Position numbers and translations under genes: made by a program. The notes beneath the pieces were generated by a model. That model did not search any database and was not told the origin of the DNA. It saw only the letters and a program-made list of their open reading frames with translations. A DNA stretch of 61,507 nt from Argonema antarcticum A004/B2 (GTDB lineage: Bacteria; Cyanobacteriota; Cyanobacteriia; Cyanobacteriales; Aerosakkonemataceae), in NCBI RefSeq assembly GCF_023333585.1, contig NZ_JAIQZN010000008.1, positions 71,373 through 132,879 on the forward strand, read 5' to 3'. Positions 19,115 to 28,342 of the stretch are shown here, one piece after another (position 1 is the first letter of the stretch; every line of letters begins with the position of its first letter).

Positions 19115-19221
19115 TAAGTAGGTGGGCATAATTAAACGTAAAACTGCCAGGCCCTAGAAACCCGGTAACTCCTGCGAAACCGGGTTTCTCTTAGTTCAGT
19201 TTATTTACGCCCACCTACTTA
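19115..19221. mobile_element. 107-bp MITE-like element with 13-bp terminal inverted repeats
   Basis: TAAGTAGGTGGGC at 19115-19127 is perfectly repeated in inverted orientation at 19209-19221 (GCCCACCTACTTA), and similarity continues a few bases inward. An inner hairpin pairs GAAACCCGGT with ACCGGGTTTC. If the terminal TA at each end is the target duplication, it resembles a Tc1/IS630-type MITE. No ORF is inside. It occupies much of the 308-bp gap between the GGDEF and EAL genes; nothing else is recognisable there. Confidence 0.7.
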
Positions 19222-19278
19222 CTACAAAAATATTCATTATGAACATTAGCAACAATAATTCCGAAAGACCTTGACGAC

Positions 19279-20394
19279 TTACCCAACTTCCAGAGAGCTT
19301 GTGGTAATTTGAGGGGGAGTTATCAGCGGAAAAGTCGTCGGGTGGCTAATGAGATAGCCCTGAACAAAAGTTGCTCCCCGCTGTCTGACCCAATGCAGCT
19401 CTTCAAGCGATTCGATGCCTTCAGCGATCGTCTGGATGTTCAAGTGGCTTGCAATCTCTAAAATCTTCTCAGTTACGAATGCCTTATAAGGGTCTGCCTG
19501 CACATTGCGAATCAGGCTCATATCAAGCTTAATGAAATCAGGACGGAGTTGGTGGAGCAAGTTGAGATTAGAACCTCCTTCGCCAAAATCATCTAACGCC
19601 ATGCGAAAACCCGCTTCCCGGTAGACATTGAGAATGTCTTTGAGATGTTCGGTATCTTGAGGCTGATTAGACTCAACAACCTCGAAAACGATCTGTTCGT
19701 GAGAAATACCCGCTTCATCAATCGCCTGCATTGTGGAGCGCAAGCAGGAAGTAGGATCGTAAATGGAAGTGGGAGAAAAGTTGATAAAAATGTGTTCTTT
19801 GATTTGGTGTCTCATGGTTTCGCGAATTGCTGTGCGCCTAGCGATGAGATCGAGCTGAACCAATATGCCTGCTTCTGTCGCCAACGAGAAAATTTGACCG
19901 GGAGGAATAAAGCTACCATTAGGAGCAATTCCACGGAATAAGGCTTCTTGAGCAAAAATCACCGAGGTATCTTGAGTAGAGACGATCGGCTGAAATTGAC
20001 AGGTGACGCGATCGGCTGCTAGCAAGTCCAGCAACCAACCCGACTGATTAAGGTGAGTCAGACGAGCCAAAGTCGTCGTGCGAGCGCAATCGCGAAGTTG
20101 GGGCGCGTTCGCGTGAGTCATGAACAATGCCTGCGTATTTTTTAACTCGTTGTGGGTCAGTATCCCAGCTAAGGTGTTGACGCAAGTTTCGGTTTGGACT
20201 TCCTCCAACTGAATAGCAAGACACTGCCCCTCCTCCTTGAGTTCGTAGTCCAGCTCGGCTTTTCGCAGGTAATGGAGGACTTTCGTCAGACTGTGACCGG
20301 AGGGAAACCACAGGTATAATCTGCCCTTTCCCTCAATTTTGGTGGGTAAGGTTTCACAGCGGGCACAAAGGCTAGGAGGTTGAGTATGGTTCAT
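19279..20394 (-). CDS. EAL-domain c-di-GMP phosphodiesterase
   Basis: The 371-residue protein has an N-terminal region with a Cys pair (LCARCETLP) and a domain of unknown type to about residue 120. The EAL domain (about 125-360) has all metal and catalytic motifs: QEALFRG, IFINFSPTS, FEVVES, ALDDFGEGGSN, DFIKLDMSL, TIAEGIES and VQGYLISHP. It should hydrolyse c-di-GMP to pGpG. No sensor domain is recognised at the N-terminus. It is upstream of the GGDEF gene in the same direction, but a MITE-like element separates them. Confidence 0.93.
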   Translation of the reverse strand: MNHTQPPSLCARCETLPTKIEGKGRLYLWFPSGHSLTKVLHYLRKAELDYELKEEGQCLAIQLEEVQTETCVNTLAGILTHNELKNTQALFMTHANAPQLRDCARTTTLARLTHLNQSGWLLDLLAADRVTCQFQPIVSTQDTSVIFAQEALFRGIAPNGSFIPPGQIFSLATEAGILVQLDLIARRTAIRETMRHQIKEHIFINFSPTSIYDPTSCLRSTMQAIDEAGISHEQIVFEVVESNQPQDTEHLKDILNVYREAGFRMALDDFGEGGSNLNLLHQLRPDFIKLDMSLIRNVQADPYKAFVTEKILEIASHLNIQTIAEGIESLEELHWVRQRGATFVQGYLISHPTTFPLITPPQITTSSLEVG

Positions 20395-20488
20395 ACGCTA
20401 GTTCGATCGGGGTTAACTAACAATCTTAGTATTCCCTGCCACACCTAAATAGTACGGATCGCGGTAGTCATTAGAAAAAGTGACATCC

Positions 20489-20641
20489 ATGACTCGCAAA
20501 ATTATTCGCACAGACGCAGCACCCGCACCAGTCGGGCCATACAATCAAACTATTGTCGCCAGCGGCGAAATGGTTTTTGTAGCTGGACAATTTTCGATCG
20601 ATCCCAGAGTCGGTCATCTTGTCTATACCGATCGGTTTTGA
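20489..20641 (+). pseudogene. Truncated ridA (5' half only)
   Basis: A 50-codon frame from ATG starts MTRKIIRTDAAPAPVGPYNQ and continues through MVFVAGQFSIDPRVGHLVYT, then ends at TGA. It is close in DNA and protein to the RidA domain at 23608-23996. It lacks the C-terminal half, with the substrate-binding Arg and the trimer core, so it cannot be a working imine deaminase. The shared leader (agaaaaa..ga.atc.atgactcgc) shows the duplication included upstream sequence. The rest of the 20395-20792 gap is featureless apart from HIP1 sites. Confidence 0.88.
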
Positions 20642-20792
20642 GTTAAGATTATTTTCGCAATGCTTCGCCCCTAGCCCCCTCCCCAGATTTATGGCTTAAC
20701 CGACTCATCGGTTGCTATACATAGTCTTCCACAACCGTTGGGAGTAAGTGCGATCGCAAATTACCTCGGTTAAACCAACTCTCGAACAGTTT

Positions 20793-21410
20793 TTATCTTG
20801 CTGCTTTAAAAAGTTGCCATGCTGTTAAGTTTAATTCGGGAAATGTCAGGGATTCTATGAGCGAATTTTCCCGAAACTGTTTGACAATATATTCACCATC
20901 AATTAGTTGATATATGCTGAGGGTGGGTTGTTTTGGGTTGCCAATAAAACGTCTTCCTCCTAGTCCAAGATAATCTACGACCCAATATTCGGGAATTCCC
21001 AGTGCTTCGTATTCTTCAAGTTTTAAACCATAATCATCGCTCCAATTGGTTGAGACAACTTCGATAATTAAGCGGACAGAAGTGCCTTTAGTGATGATAG
21101 ATTCTCTTTCCCATCGCGGGTCTTCTCCAATAGTTTGTTCATCGAGGACAATCACATCTGGTTCGTAGCCCGATTCGTTGCGTTTAGATTTGATGACGCA
21201 TTCTTTCGGAATGAAGTAGGGTAGGTTAAGACGGTCAATTTCAATCCCTAACTTTAGCGCACCAAAACCCGCTACTTTAGAATGTTTTCCTGTTGGTTTT
21301 GGCATTTCAACGATTACTCCGTTGTGTAGTTCGTAGTGGTTTCCTGCCTTTTCTGGATACCAGGCGATGAATTCGTCGAAGGTGAGTAATTGCGTTATGG
21401 CTTGAATCAT
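20793..21410 (-). CDS. Uma2-family putative nuclease (DUF820)
   Basis: The 205-residue protein has the Uma2 restriction-endonuclease-like fold markers: YELHNGVIVEMPKPTGKHSK (about 26-45), ESGYEPDVIVLDE (about 79-91) and LIIEVVSTNWSDDY (about 113-126), plus EEYEALGIPEYWVVDYLGLG. The D...EVVS acidic motif is complete. These proteins are hugely expanded in cyanobacteria and are assumed to be PD-(D/E)XK nucleases, sometimes mobile; the function is unproven. Convergent neighbours are ridA fragments, with no partner gene. Confidence 0.85.
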   Translation of the reverse strand: MIQAITQLLTFDEFIAWYPEKAGNHYELHNGVIVEMPKPTGKHSKVAGFGALKLGIEIDRLNLPYFIPKECVIKSKRNESGYEPDVIVLDEQTIGEDPRWERESIITKGTSVRLIIEVVSTNWSDDYGLKLEEYEALGIPEYWVVDYLGLGGRRFIGNPKQPTLSIYQLIDGEYIVKQFRENSLIESLTFPELNLTAWQLFKAAR

Positions 21411-21470
21411 AGCGTTTACCCTTTGAGGATGGGAAAAATTATTGGATATTCAGATAATTTTATAATAACT

Positions 21471-21597
21471 CAAGTTGCTAGTTACTTGCGTTCTGGGTAC
21501 GTTGTTGCGATGCCGCGCTCTTATCCCAGTTGTAATAATAGCGCTAAAGCGCAACAACGTACCGAACACCAGCCTCAACTATATAACTAGCAACTTG
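21471..21597. repeat. Long hairpin repeat, copy A (nested inverted repeats)
   Basis: Outer arms CAAGTTGCTAGTTA / TAACTAGCAACTTG and inner arms GGTACGTTGTTGCG / CGCAACAACGTACC are each 14 bp and perfect. A second copy lies at 24041-24125. The pair brackets the pentapeptide/ridA locus. There is no coding capacity. It is probably a MITE-like dispersed element, filling the 318-bp gap upstream of the first pentapeptide gene. Confidence 0.8.
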
Positions 21598-21728
21598 CGT
21601 TAATATTTTTGGCTCGATTCGGTAAGTTTTTCAAGGAACTGCTAAGAGAAGAAAGTTTTTTTGAGTTACTTTGCGTGAAAAAAAGCACTTTGGTGGTATA
21701 GTGATTTAGGGACATCGAAGGGTAGATT

Positions 21729-22667
21729 ATGGACGCTGAAGAACTTTTAGCAAAATACACAGAAGGACAACGGAAGTTTAGTTCGGCAAAGCTGAGCGGG
21801 GTAAACATCCAAGGTGCAGACCTAAGTGAGATAGACCTAAGCAGTGCTGATTTTACTGGGGCGGACTTGAGTGAGGCCAAATTAACTAAGGCGGTGCTTA
21901 CCAGTACTAACTTTAGTAGTGCATTGCTCAGTGGCACAAATTTGAATGGGGTACTGGGAAACTACATAAATCTGAGTTGGGCAGACCTCAGCGGTGCTGA
22001 CTTAAGTAGTGCCAAGTTGAACAGTCAATCCAACTTGAGTAATGCTAACTTGAGTGGCGCTAATCTGAGTGGTGCTGATTTGAGTGGTGCTAACTTCAAT
22101 AATGCCAACTTGAGCGGTGCTAACCTGAGTGGCGCTAATCTGAGTGGTGCTGACTTAAGTAATGCCAGCCTGGACAAAACAAACTTGAATGGTGCGAATT
22201 TAAGTGCAGCAAAATGTAATCGAGCTTTCTTTCGGGAAGCTAACCTAAGTAGAGCCAATTTGAAAACTACAAATTTGGCAGGGGCAAACTTAGCTGGTGC
22301 AGATTTGAGTCGCGCAAGCTTAGTTGGGGCAACCATTACAGATGTTAATTTCCAAGGGGTTAAGCTTCACGCAGTAAATCTAGAGGGATTTGATTTGTCA
22401 GGCATGAATCTTGCTCAAGCGGATTTGATGGGCGCAGACTTAAGAGAAAAAAACCTCAGAAAAACCTCCCTGCAAGGAGCGAATTTAGAGGGAGCGAATC
22501 TCCGAGGCGCAGATTTGATTAGAGCAAATTTAAAGGGAGCGAACCTTAAAAGAGCAGACTTGACTGATGCAAGAACTTATGGGGTAAACATCAAAGATAT
22601 AGACCTCGCTGGTGCGATAATGCCCGATGGAGAAATTTACAAACCTGAAACATCAAAGAAAGATTGA
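21729..22667 (+). CDS. Pentapeptide-repeat protein
   Basis: The 312-residue protein is almost entirely A(D/N)LxX pentapeptide repeats after a short N-terminal helix (DAEELLAKYTEGQRKF). It should form a right-handed quadrilateral beta-helix. There is no signal peptide or transmembrane segment. The same MxxxELxxxYxxGxRxF cap starts the two neighbouring pentapeptide genes (22692 and 24292), so all three are paralogues. The end (DGEIYKPE) matches the corresponding segment of the fused gene downstream. Cellular role unknown. Confidence 0.9.
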   Translation: MDAEELLAKYTEGQRKFSSAKLSGVNIQGADLSEIDLSSADFTGADLSEAKLTKAVLTSTNFSSALLSGTNLNGVLGNYINLSWADLSGADLSSAKLNSQSNLSNANLSGANLSGADLSGANFNNANLSGANLSGANLSGADLSNASLDKTNLNGANLSAAKCNRAFFREANLSRANLKTTNLAGANLAGADLSRASLVGATITDVNFQGVKLHAVNLEGFDLSGMNLAQADLMGADLREKNLRKTSLQGANLEGANLRGADLIRANLKGANLKRADLTDARTYGVNIKDIDLAGAIMPDGEIYKPETSKKD

Positions 22668-22672
22668 TATCA

Positions 22673-22699
22673 ATGACTCGCAATTTTAACCATGAATAG
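22673..22699 (+). pseudogene. Vestigial ridA start (nine codons)
   Basis: The sequence gatatcaATGACTCGCAA repeats the exact leader and first codons of the two other ridA copies (20489, 23608), then diverges and ends at TAG after eight residues (MTRNFNHE). The start of the next pentapeptide gene at 22692 lies inside it. It marks a duplication breakpoint. Confidence 0.65.
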
Positions 22700-23996
22700 T
22701 GACGAACTTATTGAAAAATACGCACAAGGCGAACGGAAATTTCAGAAAGCAAACCTAAGTGGGATAGACCTCAAAGGTGCAGATTTGAGTGGGATAAACC
22801 TAGAGAGTGCAGATTTGACCGGATCTGAGTTAGATGAAGTAAATCTGACTAATGCCAATCTCACTTCAGCAAACTTTAGTAGAGCATCTCTGATCAAAGC
22901 CAATTTGAGCGAGGTGCAGGGTTCTTCAGTAAATTTCAGTTTAGCGGAACTCAGCGGTGCAAATTTGAGTAAAGCAAATCTGAGTAGTGCTAACTTTACT
23001 AATGCTAACTTGAACAAGGGTACAAATTTGTGTGGCGCAAATCTGAGTTGTGTAAACTTCAGTAATGCTAACTTGGACAATGCCAACCTGAGTGATACAA
23101 ACCTAAACTATGTAAATTTAACCAAAGCTTCTTTGATTGAAACAAATCTAGTCAGATCGGATATTAGTAGTGGAAATATAACTGGGGCAAACTTGGCTGG
23201 ATCTGATTTAAGTCGGGCAACTCTAACTGCTGTTACTCTTAAAGATACGAATCTCCCTAGATCTAGACTTCGGGGTGTAAAACTGATAAACTATGATTTA
23301 TCAGGCATGAATTTGGCTGATGTGGATTTGGGGGCAGCAGATTTAACAAATACAAAGTTTAGAAAAGCGTTTTTGCAAGGGATAAATCTAGAAAGAGCAG
23401 GTCTGCAAAACACAGATTTCATGAAGGCAAATCTTAAAGGTGCAAATCTGAGGAAAGCAGATTTAACTAAGGCTAACATTTATGGAGCAAATCTTCAAGA
23501 TGCAGACTTCACTGGTGCGATAATGCCTGATGGAGAAGTCTATAAACCAGAAGATTTTGAGGTAGAATTTACTAAGCAAAAAGTTTCGTTAGAAAAACAG
23601 ATATCTATGACTCGCAAAGTTATTCGCACGGACGCAGCACCCGCACCAGTCGGCCCATACAATCAAGCCATCGTCGCTAGTGGCGAAATGGTTTTTGTAG
23701 CAGGACAAATCGCCATTGATCCTAGAGTTGGTCATGTTGTCTATACCGATGATATTACCAAGCAAACTGAATGCGTGATGGCTAATCTTGAAGCTATCCT
23801 AAAAGCTGCTGGTGCTAATTGGTCAGATGTGGTAAAAACCAACGTTTTCTTAACAGATATGAACGACTTTGCCGCGATGAATGCGGTGTATGCTAAATAT
23901 TTTGATGAAGCAACAGCCCCGGCGCGTGCTTGCGTACAAGTATCCCGTCTGCCAAAAGACGTTTTGGTAGAAATTGACTCCATCGCTGTAATTTAG
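22692..23996 (+). CDS. Pentapeptide-repeat protein fused to RidA (reactive imine deaminase)
   Basis: Residues 1-280 are a pentapeptide beta-helix with the same N-cap as its neighbours; a short linker (DFEVEFTKQKVSLEKQIS) follows. Residues 306-434 are a complete RidA/YjgF domain: MTRKVIRTDAAPAPVGPYNQ, MVFVAGQIAID, and ARACVQVSRLPKDVLVEID with the substrate-carboxylate-binding Arg. RidA hydrolyses 2-aminoacrylate-type enamines released by PLP enzymes. The ATG at 23608 could also start RidA alone, but no strong ribosome binding site precedes it. The fusion arose beside two broken ridA copies, so it may be recent. Confidence 0.9.
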   Translation: MNSDELIEKYAQGERKFQKANLSGIDLKGADLSGINLESADLTGSELDEVNLTNANLTSANFSRASLIKANLSEVQGSSVNFSLAELSGANLSKANLSSANFTNANLNKGTNLCGANLSCVNFSNANLDNANLSDTNLNYVNLTKASLIETNLVRSDISSGNITGANLAGSDLSRATLTAVTLKDTNLPRSRLRGVKLINYDLSGMNLADVDLGAADLTNTKFRKAFLQGINLERAGLQNTDFMKANLKGANLRKADLTKANIYGANLQDADFTGAIMPDGEVYKPEDFEVEFTKQKVSLEKQISMTRKVIRTDAAPAPVGPYNQAIVASGEMVFVAGQIAIDPRVGHVVYTDDITKQTECVMANLEAILKAAGANWSDVVKTNVFLTDMNDFAAMNAVYAKYFDEATAPARACVQVSRLPKDVLVEIDSIAVI

Positions 23997-24040
23997 GCTT
24001 TGGCTTACTCCCTTCGGGCTAGAAGATTATCTATTTCACG

Positions 24041-24125
24041 CAAGTTGCTAGTTACTTGCTTTCTGGGTATGTTGTTGCGCTTTAGCGCTCTTATCCCAGT
24101 CGCTAAAGCGAATAACATACCTAAT
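24041..24125. repeat. Hairpin repeat, copy B (right arm lost)
   Basis: This begins CAAGTTGCTAGTTACTTGC, as copy A does, shares 'ttctgggta.gttgttgcg' and 'gctcttatcccagt', and retains part of the inner right arm (gcgaataacatac), but lacks the outer right arm. It sits in the 295-bp spacer between the convergent pentapeptide-RidA and third pentapeptide genes. Confidence 0.75.
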
Positions 24126-24291
24126 ATTACTGGCTCTTTCGGAGTTGCTATGCTTTTGTTCACTTAAGAACATTTTTATTTCTTTTCTCCTCTAAAATAT
24201 CGACTTTTTGAGCCATAACCATAAGTTTCTTAACAAATTTAAATGTAAAAAATGAATAAACAATCTTTTTGAGAACACATCCTTAACGAGT

Positions 24292-24882
24292 TTAACGGCT
24301 TCGGACTGTTAACTCATCAGGCAACAATGCGCCCTCAAGCTTAGCTTGATATACGTCTGCCCCAGTCAGGTTTGCTCGATTTAAGTTTGCTCCCGTAAAA
24401 TCTGCAAACAGAAGACTAGCCTCACGCAAGTCTGCCCCAGTTAAGTCGGCAAACTTCAAATTAGCACAGATCATGTCTGCTTTAGTTAAATTTGCGTAGC
24501 GTAGGTCGGCTCTAGTGAGGTTGCTTCTCATCAGATTGGCTTCCGTTAAGTTGGCTAACCTTAGATCTGCTCTAATTAGAAATGCTTCATTAAAATCTAC
24601 TTTAGCTACGGTTGCTCTGATCAAAATTACGCCATTCAGGATTGCTCCATTTAGGTTTGTCCCAGTTAAGTCCGATCTCCATAAAGTAGCCCCTGTTAAG
24701 TCTGCTTCATTCAGTTTTGCGCCCCGCAGGTTGGCATTATTCAAGTTGGCTTCTGCTAGGTTTGCTCTCCAGAAGATTGCCCCAGACAGGTTGGCATTAC
24801 TCAGGTTTATTCCTTGTAGATTGAGAAAGCGAAAATCTCTTTCTCCTTCTGCATATAGGCGATTAAGTTCGTCAGCATCCAT
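24292..24882 (-). CDS. Pentapeptide-repeat protein
   Basis: The 196-residue protein has N-cap DADELNRLYAEGERDFRFLN, then about 30 pentapeptides such as ANLSG and ADLTG, ending LLPDELTVRSR. No signal peptide is seen. It is the third paralogue of the locus, inverted relative to the other two and without RidA. It is AT-rich upstream (24883-25093), with no other feature recognised there. Function unknown. Confidence 0.88.
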   Translation of the reverse strand: MDADELNRLYAEGERDFRFLNLQGINLSNANLSGAIFWRANLAEANLNNANLRGAKLNEADLTGATLWRSDLTGTNLNGAILNGVILIRATVAKVDFNEAFLIRADLRLANLTEANLMRSNLTRADLRYANLTKADMICANLKFADLTGADLREASLLFADFTGANLNRANLTGADVYQAKLEGALLPDELTVRSR

Positions 24883-25093
24883 TTTGTATCTGCGAGCTTG
24901 TGGCTCATTGAGCTTGTTAATTTATATAAATTATTGTAACATTTATTTTGAATACTTCGTAACAATCATGTTATTTCCTACAATAGTTCTGCTTTACTAA
25001 GCTATAAGGTTTAGTTATGAAGTTTCCGTTTTTTCTACCCCCTCTCCCTACCTCCTAAGTTGGTGCGATCGCAACCAACTATATCTATATTTA

Positions 25094-28000
25094 TTACCTC
25101 TCAATTGGTACTTTTGGGGGCAATTTAGTTTTTTTGGGTAATTTTTTGGCGCGGGGGGGAAACATCTTACCTGCAAATAAATCGTGGAGCAGGGTATAGA
25201 AGCAGGGGATAATAAACAAAGTCAGAAGTGTTGCTAAGGATAGACCGGAAAATACGACGACACCTAAAGGTTGCAGAAATTCCGATCCTTCTCCAATCCC
25301 TAATGCTAGGGGAAATAAGCCTAAAACTGTAGTGATGGTAGTCATCAAAATCGCTCGCAGGCGTAGGGGTGCTGCTTTTAACATCGCAGTTGTGCGATCG
25401 ATATATTCTCGCTCCTGGATCTGATTTGCCAATTCCACCATGATAATGGCGTTATTAACCACAATACCCACAAGCAGCACTGCACCGACTAAAACGGTGG
25501 CACCGATCGCAGTTTCCGTGATGTAAAGTCCGAAAATTCCCCCAGCCATGGCTAGCGGCACGGTAAGAATAATCACCAGCGGATCGATTAGGGAGTTGTA
25601 TTGTACAGCCATCACTACAAAAACTAAAAATGTCGCCAATGCCCCTAAGATTTTTAGGGAGTTTTGCAACTGTTGATTAGTTTCTGTGGCAGAACTGGGT
25701 ACAATCGAAACGCCTTCGGGTAATTCTAAATCTCCTAGCACAGCGTCTACCTGCTTTATCGCATCGCTGAGGTTAGCCCCCTTACTCAAACTACCAGCGA
25801 TGATGAAAACTTGTCGCTGGTTAATCCGTTGAACTTCACCCGGTGCTTGACCTTCTTCAATTCGGGCGACATCTCCCAAACGAATGAGATAATTGTTATT
25901 TACAAATAGAGGAATCTGCTTTAATTGGGAAGCTTGCCTGATCGATTCTTTATTGATTTGAACTCGCACATCCACCAAGCGATCGCCCCTTTGTAACTGA
26001 GTCGGTATCGAACCCTCGATCGCTGTTAAAATAGTCTGGCCAATATCCCCTGTTGTCAATCCTAGCTCCGCAACCCGTTCCCAATCAGGACGAATCTGGA
26101 TTTCCGGTTGTCGGGGGTCTGCATTGGGTCGGAAAGTAGCCAGAGTAACACTTTCATCCATAGCAGCCAATACTTGCCGTCCAGCTTGTTGGAGGATTTG
26201 CTCATTTTCTCCCTGAAGGATGATGTCAACATCTGCGCCTCGAACTGGGGAATTAGTTAAGATGATACCGCGCACTTGACCGGGAGAGAGACGCAAGCGA
26301 ATGCCAACGAGATTTAGTTTTTCAAACTCCTTACTGACTCGTTCTACATAGGCTTCAATATCAGTACCGGGTTTAAGGCTAATCGTACCGGAACCGCGTA
26401 GGGGATTGGCAGTAGTGTTGCTGCCAAATAGAAAACCGCCTACTGTTGAAAAGACATACTCTGTTTCTGGCTGTTGGCGAATAATTTCATCAACAGCAGT
26501 CATAACTTTGCGGTTGGTTTCCAGATTAGTACCCGGTGGAAACTGAGCAGAAAGGTTTGCTTGACCAGTGTTAATCCGGGGGAGAATTTCTTGGGGAATT
26601 TGACCGACCAGCCAAAAACTGCCACCGCCTAAAATCAGGAATGTTGTTAATATTACGAATATCCGATAGCGCAGCACTCCAGCTAAGAAACGTCCGTAGC
26701 CACCCATTGACGCTTCAAAGCTACGGTTAAACTGCCGCATAGGCCAAAATTCGCTCAGGCGACTTGAAAAGCGGATACCTAACAGCCGAGAGCTTAGCAC
26801 TGGAACAACTGTCAGCGCTACTAAAAGTGAGGCGGCTACGGAAAAAGTGATCGTGAGAATTAATTCGTTGAACAACAGGGAGAAAAAGCCACCAATTAGT
26901 AGAAACGGCAATACAGATACTAAGTTGGTGGTTGTAGAGGCGATTAGAGCCGATTCTACCTCCTGACTGCTGCTTTCGGCGCGATCGAGCAATTCTTCAG
27001 ATCTCAAGCGACTCCGAGAATCTTTGCCGGGAGTCATACCAACACCTTCGGCAATAGTCTCCATCATCACGATCGAGTTATCTACTACGATACCGACGCC
27101 CAAAGCTAAACCGCCTAAGCTGAAAACGTTGATGGAAAGGCCAAATAGCTGCATTAAGATGATTGCTGCTACTGTGGCGAGGGGAATCGCTATAACGATA
27201 ATTAGAGTTTGACGTATAGAACCTAAGAATAAGAGAACTGCGATCGCAGCTAAGCCAGTACCGAAGAGTCCAGAACTCGTCACATTGGAAATCGCGTTGT
27301 TGATAAATCTCGATTCATCCAAAGTTGGTAATATTTCCATATCTTCTGGAATTAAACCGGCTTTTCGCAGTTCTTCCAGACGATCTTTGACGGCTTCTAC
27401 TACTGAGATTGTGTTAGCGTCAGGCTGCTTTTGGACGCTGAGTTTAACTGCTGGTTCTCCATTAAGAAAAACAAATACTCGCTGTTCTTCGGTGCCATCA
27501 ATAACTTCGGCAAAGTCGCGCAGATAAACGCGACGTTTGGTGACAGGGGATGGGGAATTAGCGATCGCGGAAGAGTTAACATCAAATGAGAGATTGCGAA
27601 GCTCATCGGCATTCCGAAAACGTCCTACCGTGCGAGTTAGCGGTTCTGAGTCCTCCCCGCGCAACCTTCCGCCGGAGACATCTTGATTCCGTTCTCTAAA
27701 GGTATTTAATACATCTGTTAAACTAACTCCCTGCGCCTGTAAGCGATTGAGGTCAATGTTAATTCGCACTTCTTCCTGTACGCCACCCGCAACGTCTATT
27801 CCCGCAACACCGGGGACAACGCCGAGTTCGCGAGAGAGTTCCTCATCGGCAAATACGCGCAAAGCCACATCTTGGAGGGAGGGCGATCGCAGTGCAAATT
27901 CGTAGACTGGCTGTTGAGAAGGGTCAACTTTAAACAAACGCGGCTCTTCGATGATATCGGGGAGCGTGCTGCGAGCGCGGTTAAAGGCAGCGGTGGCGTC

Positions 28001-28342
28001 GTTCAAAGCTTGGTCGATATTTCCCCCCGGTTCAAAAAATAAATCTAAACTTACCTGTCCTTCGCGGGTTTGGGAATAAACTTGCACTACACCTTCCGTA
28101 GCGCTTAAAGCTTCTTCCAAAGGTTTGGTAATTTCATCTACTCCTACCTCTGGTGAAACTCCTGGGGCGTTGACTCGCACGCCAATCCGGGGATAGGTGA
28201 TGGAAGGCAATAAATCGACTTGCAGTTGGGTAAAGAAGAAGACTCCTAACACCAGCACCGCTAATGTGAGCATGAAGGTGCCGATGTGCTGGCGGATGGA
28301 AAGTCCACTGAGGCTAAAGCCAGTTGTCTTAGCGTTCTGCAT
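25094..28342 (-). CDS. RND efflux transporter, AcrB/HAE-1 type
   Basis: The 1082-residue inner-membrane pump component has twelve predicted transmembrane helices. The first is at about 20-40 (TFMLTLAVLVLGVFFF), with two large periplasmic loops. The TM4 region GLALGVGIVVDNSIVMME retains one of the two Asp of AcrB, as in many non-AcrB HAE members, and the TM10 equivalent is LLVGIVVNNAIIMVELANQI. It exports hydrophobic or amphiphilic compounds by proton antiport. The start overlaps the adaptor stop by one base (TAATG), giving a translationally coupled operon. No outer-membrane TolC-like gene is adjacent. Confidence 0.95.
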   Translation of the reverse strand: MQNAKTTGFSLSGLSIRQHIGTFMLTLAVLVLGVFFFTQLQVDLLPSITYPRIGVRVNAPGVSPEVGVDEITKPLEEALSATEGVVQVYSQTREGQVSLDLFFEPGGNIDQALNDATAAFNRARSTLPDIIEEPRLFKVDPSQQPVYEFALRSPSLQDVALRVFADEELSRELGVVPGVAGIDVAGGVQEEVRINIDLNRLQAQGVSLTDVLNTFRERNQDVSGGRLRGEDSEPLTRTVGRFRNADELRNLSFDVNSSAIANSPSPVTKRRVYLRDFAEVIDGTEEQRVFVFLNGEPAVKLSVQKQPDANTISVVEAVKDRLEELRKAGLIPEDMEILPTLDESRFINNAISNVTSSGLFGTGLAAIAVLLFLGSIRQTLIIVIAIPLATVAAIILMQLFGLSINVFSLGGLALGVGIVVDNSIVMMETIAEGVGMTPGKDSRSRLRSEELLDRAESSSQEVESALIASTTTNLVSVLPFLLIGGFFSLLFNELILTITFSVAASLLVALTVVPVLSSRLLGIRFSSRLSEFWPMRQFNRSFEASMGGYGRFLAGVLRYRIFVILTTFLILGGGSFWLVGQIPQEILPRINTGQANLSAQFPPGTNLETNRKVMTAVDEIIRQQPETEYVFSTVGGFLFGSNTTANPLRGSGTISLKPGTDIEAYVERVSKEFEKLNLVGIRLRLSPGQVRGIILTNSPVRGADVDIILQGENEQILQQAGRQVLAAMDESVTLATFRPNADPRQPEIQIRPDWERVAELGLTTGDIGQTILTAIEGSIPTQLQRGDRLVDVRVQINKESIRQASQLKQIPLFVNNNYLIRLGDVARIEEGQAPGEVQRINQRQVFIIAGSLSKGANLSDAIKQVDAVLGDLELPEGVSIVPSSATETNQQLQNSLKILGALATFLVFVVMAVQYNSLIDPLVIILTVPLAMAGGIFGLYITETAIGATVLVGAVLLVGIVVNNAIIMVELANQIQEREYIDRTTAMLKAAPLRLRAILMTTITTVLGLFPLALGIGEGSEFLQPLGVVVFSGLSLATLLTLFIIPCFYTLLHDLFAGKMFPPRAKKLPKKTKLPPKVPIER

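Noticed and set aside
21587-23086. Long minus-strand Leu/Ala-rich frames opposite the pentapeptide genes
   Set aside because: These are the antisense image of the pentapeptide codon pattern (the reverse of gcnaanttgagt-like units), a well-known annotation artefact.
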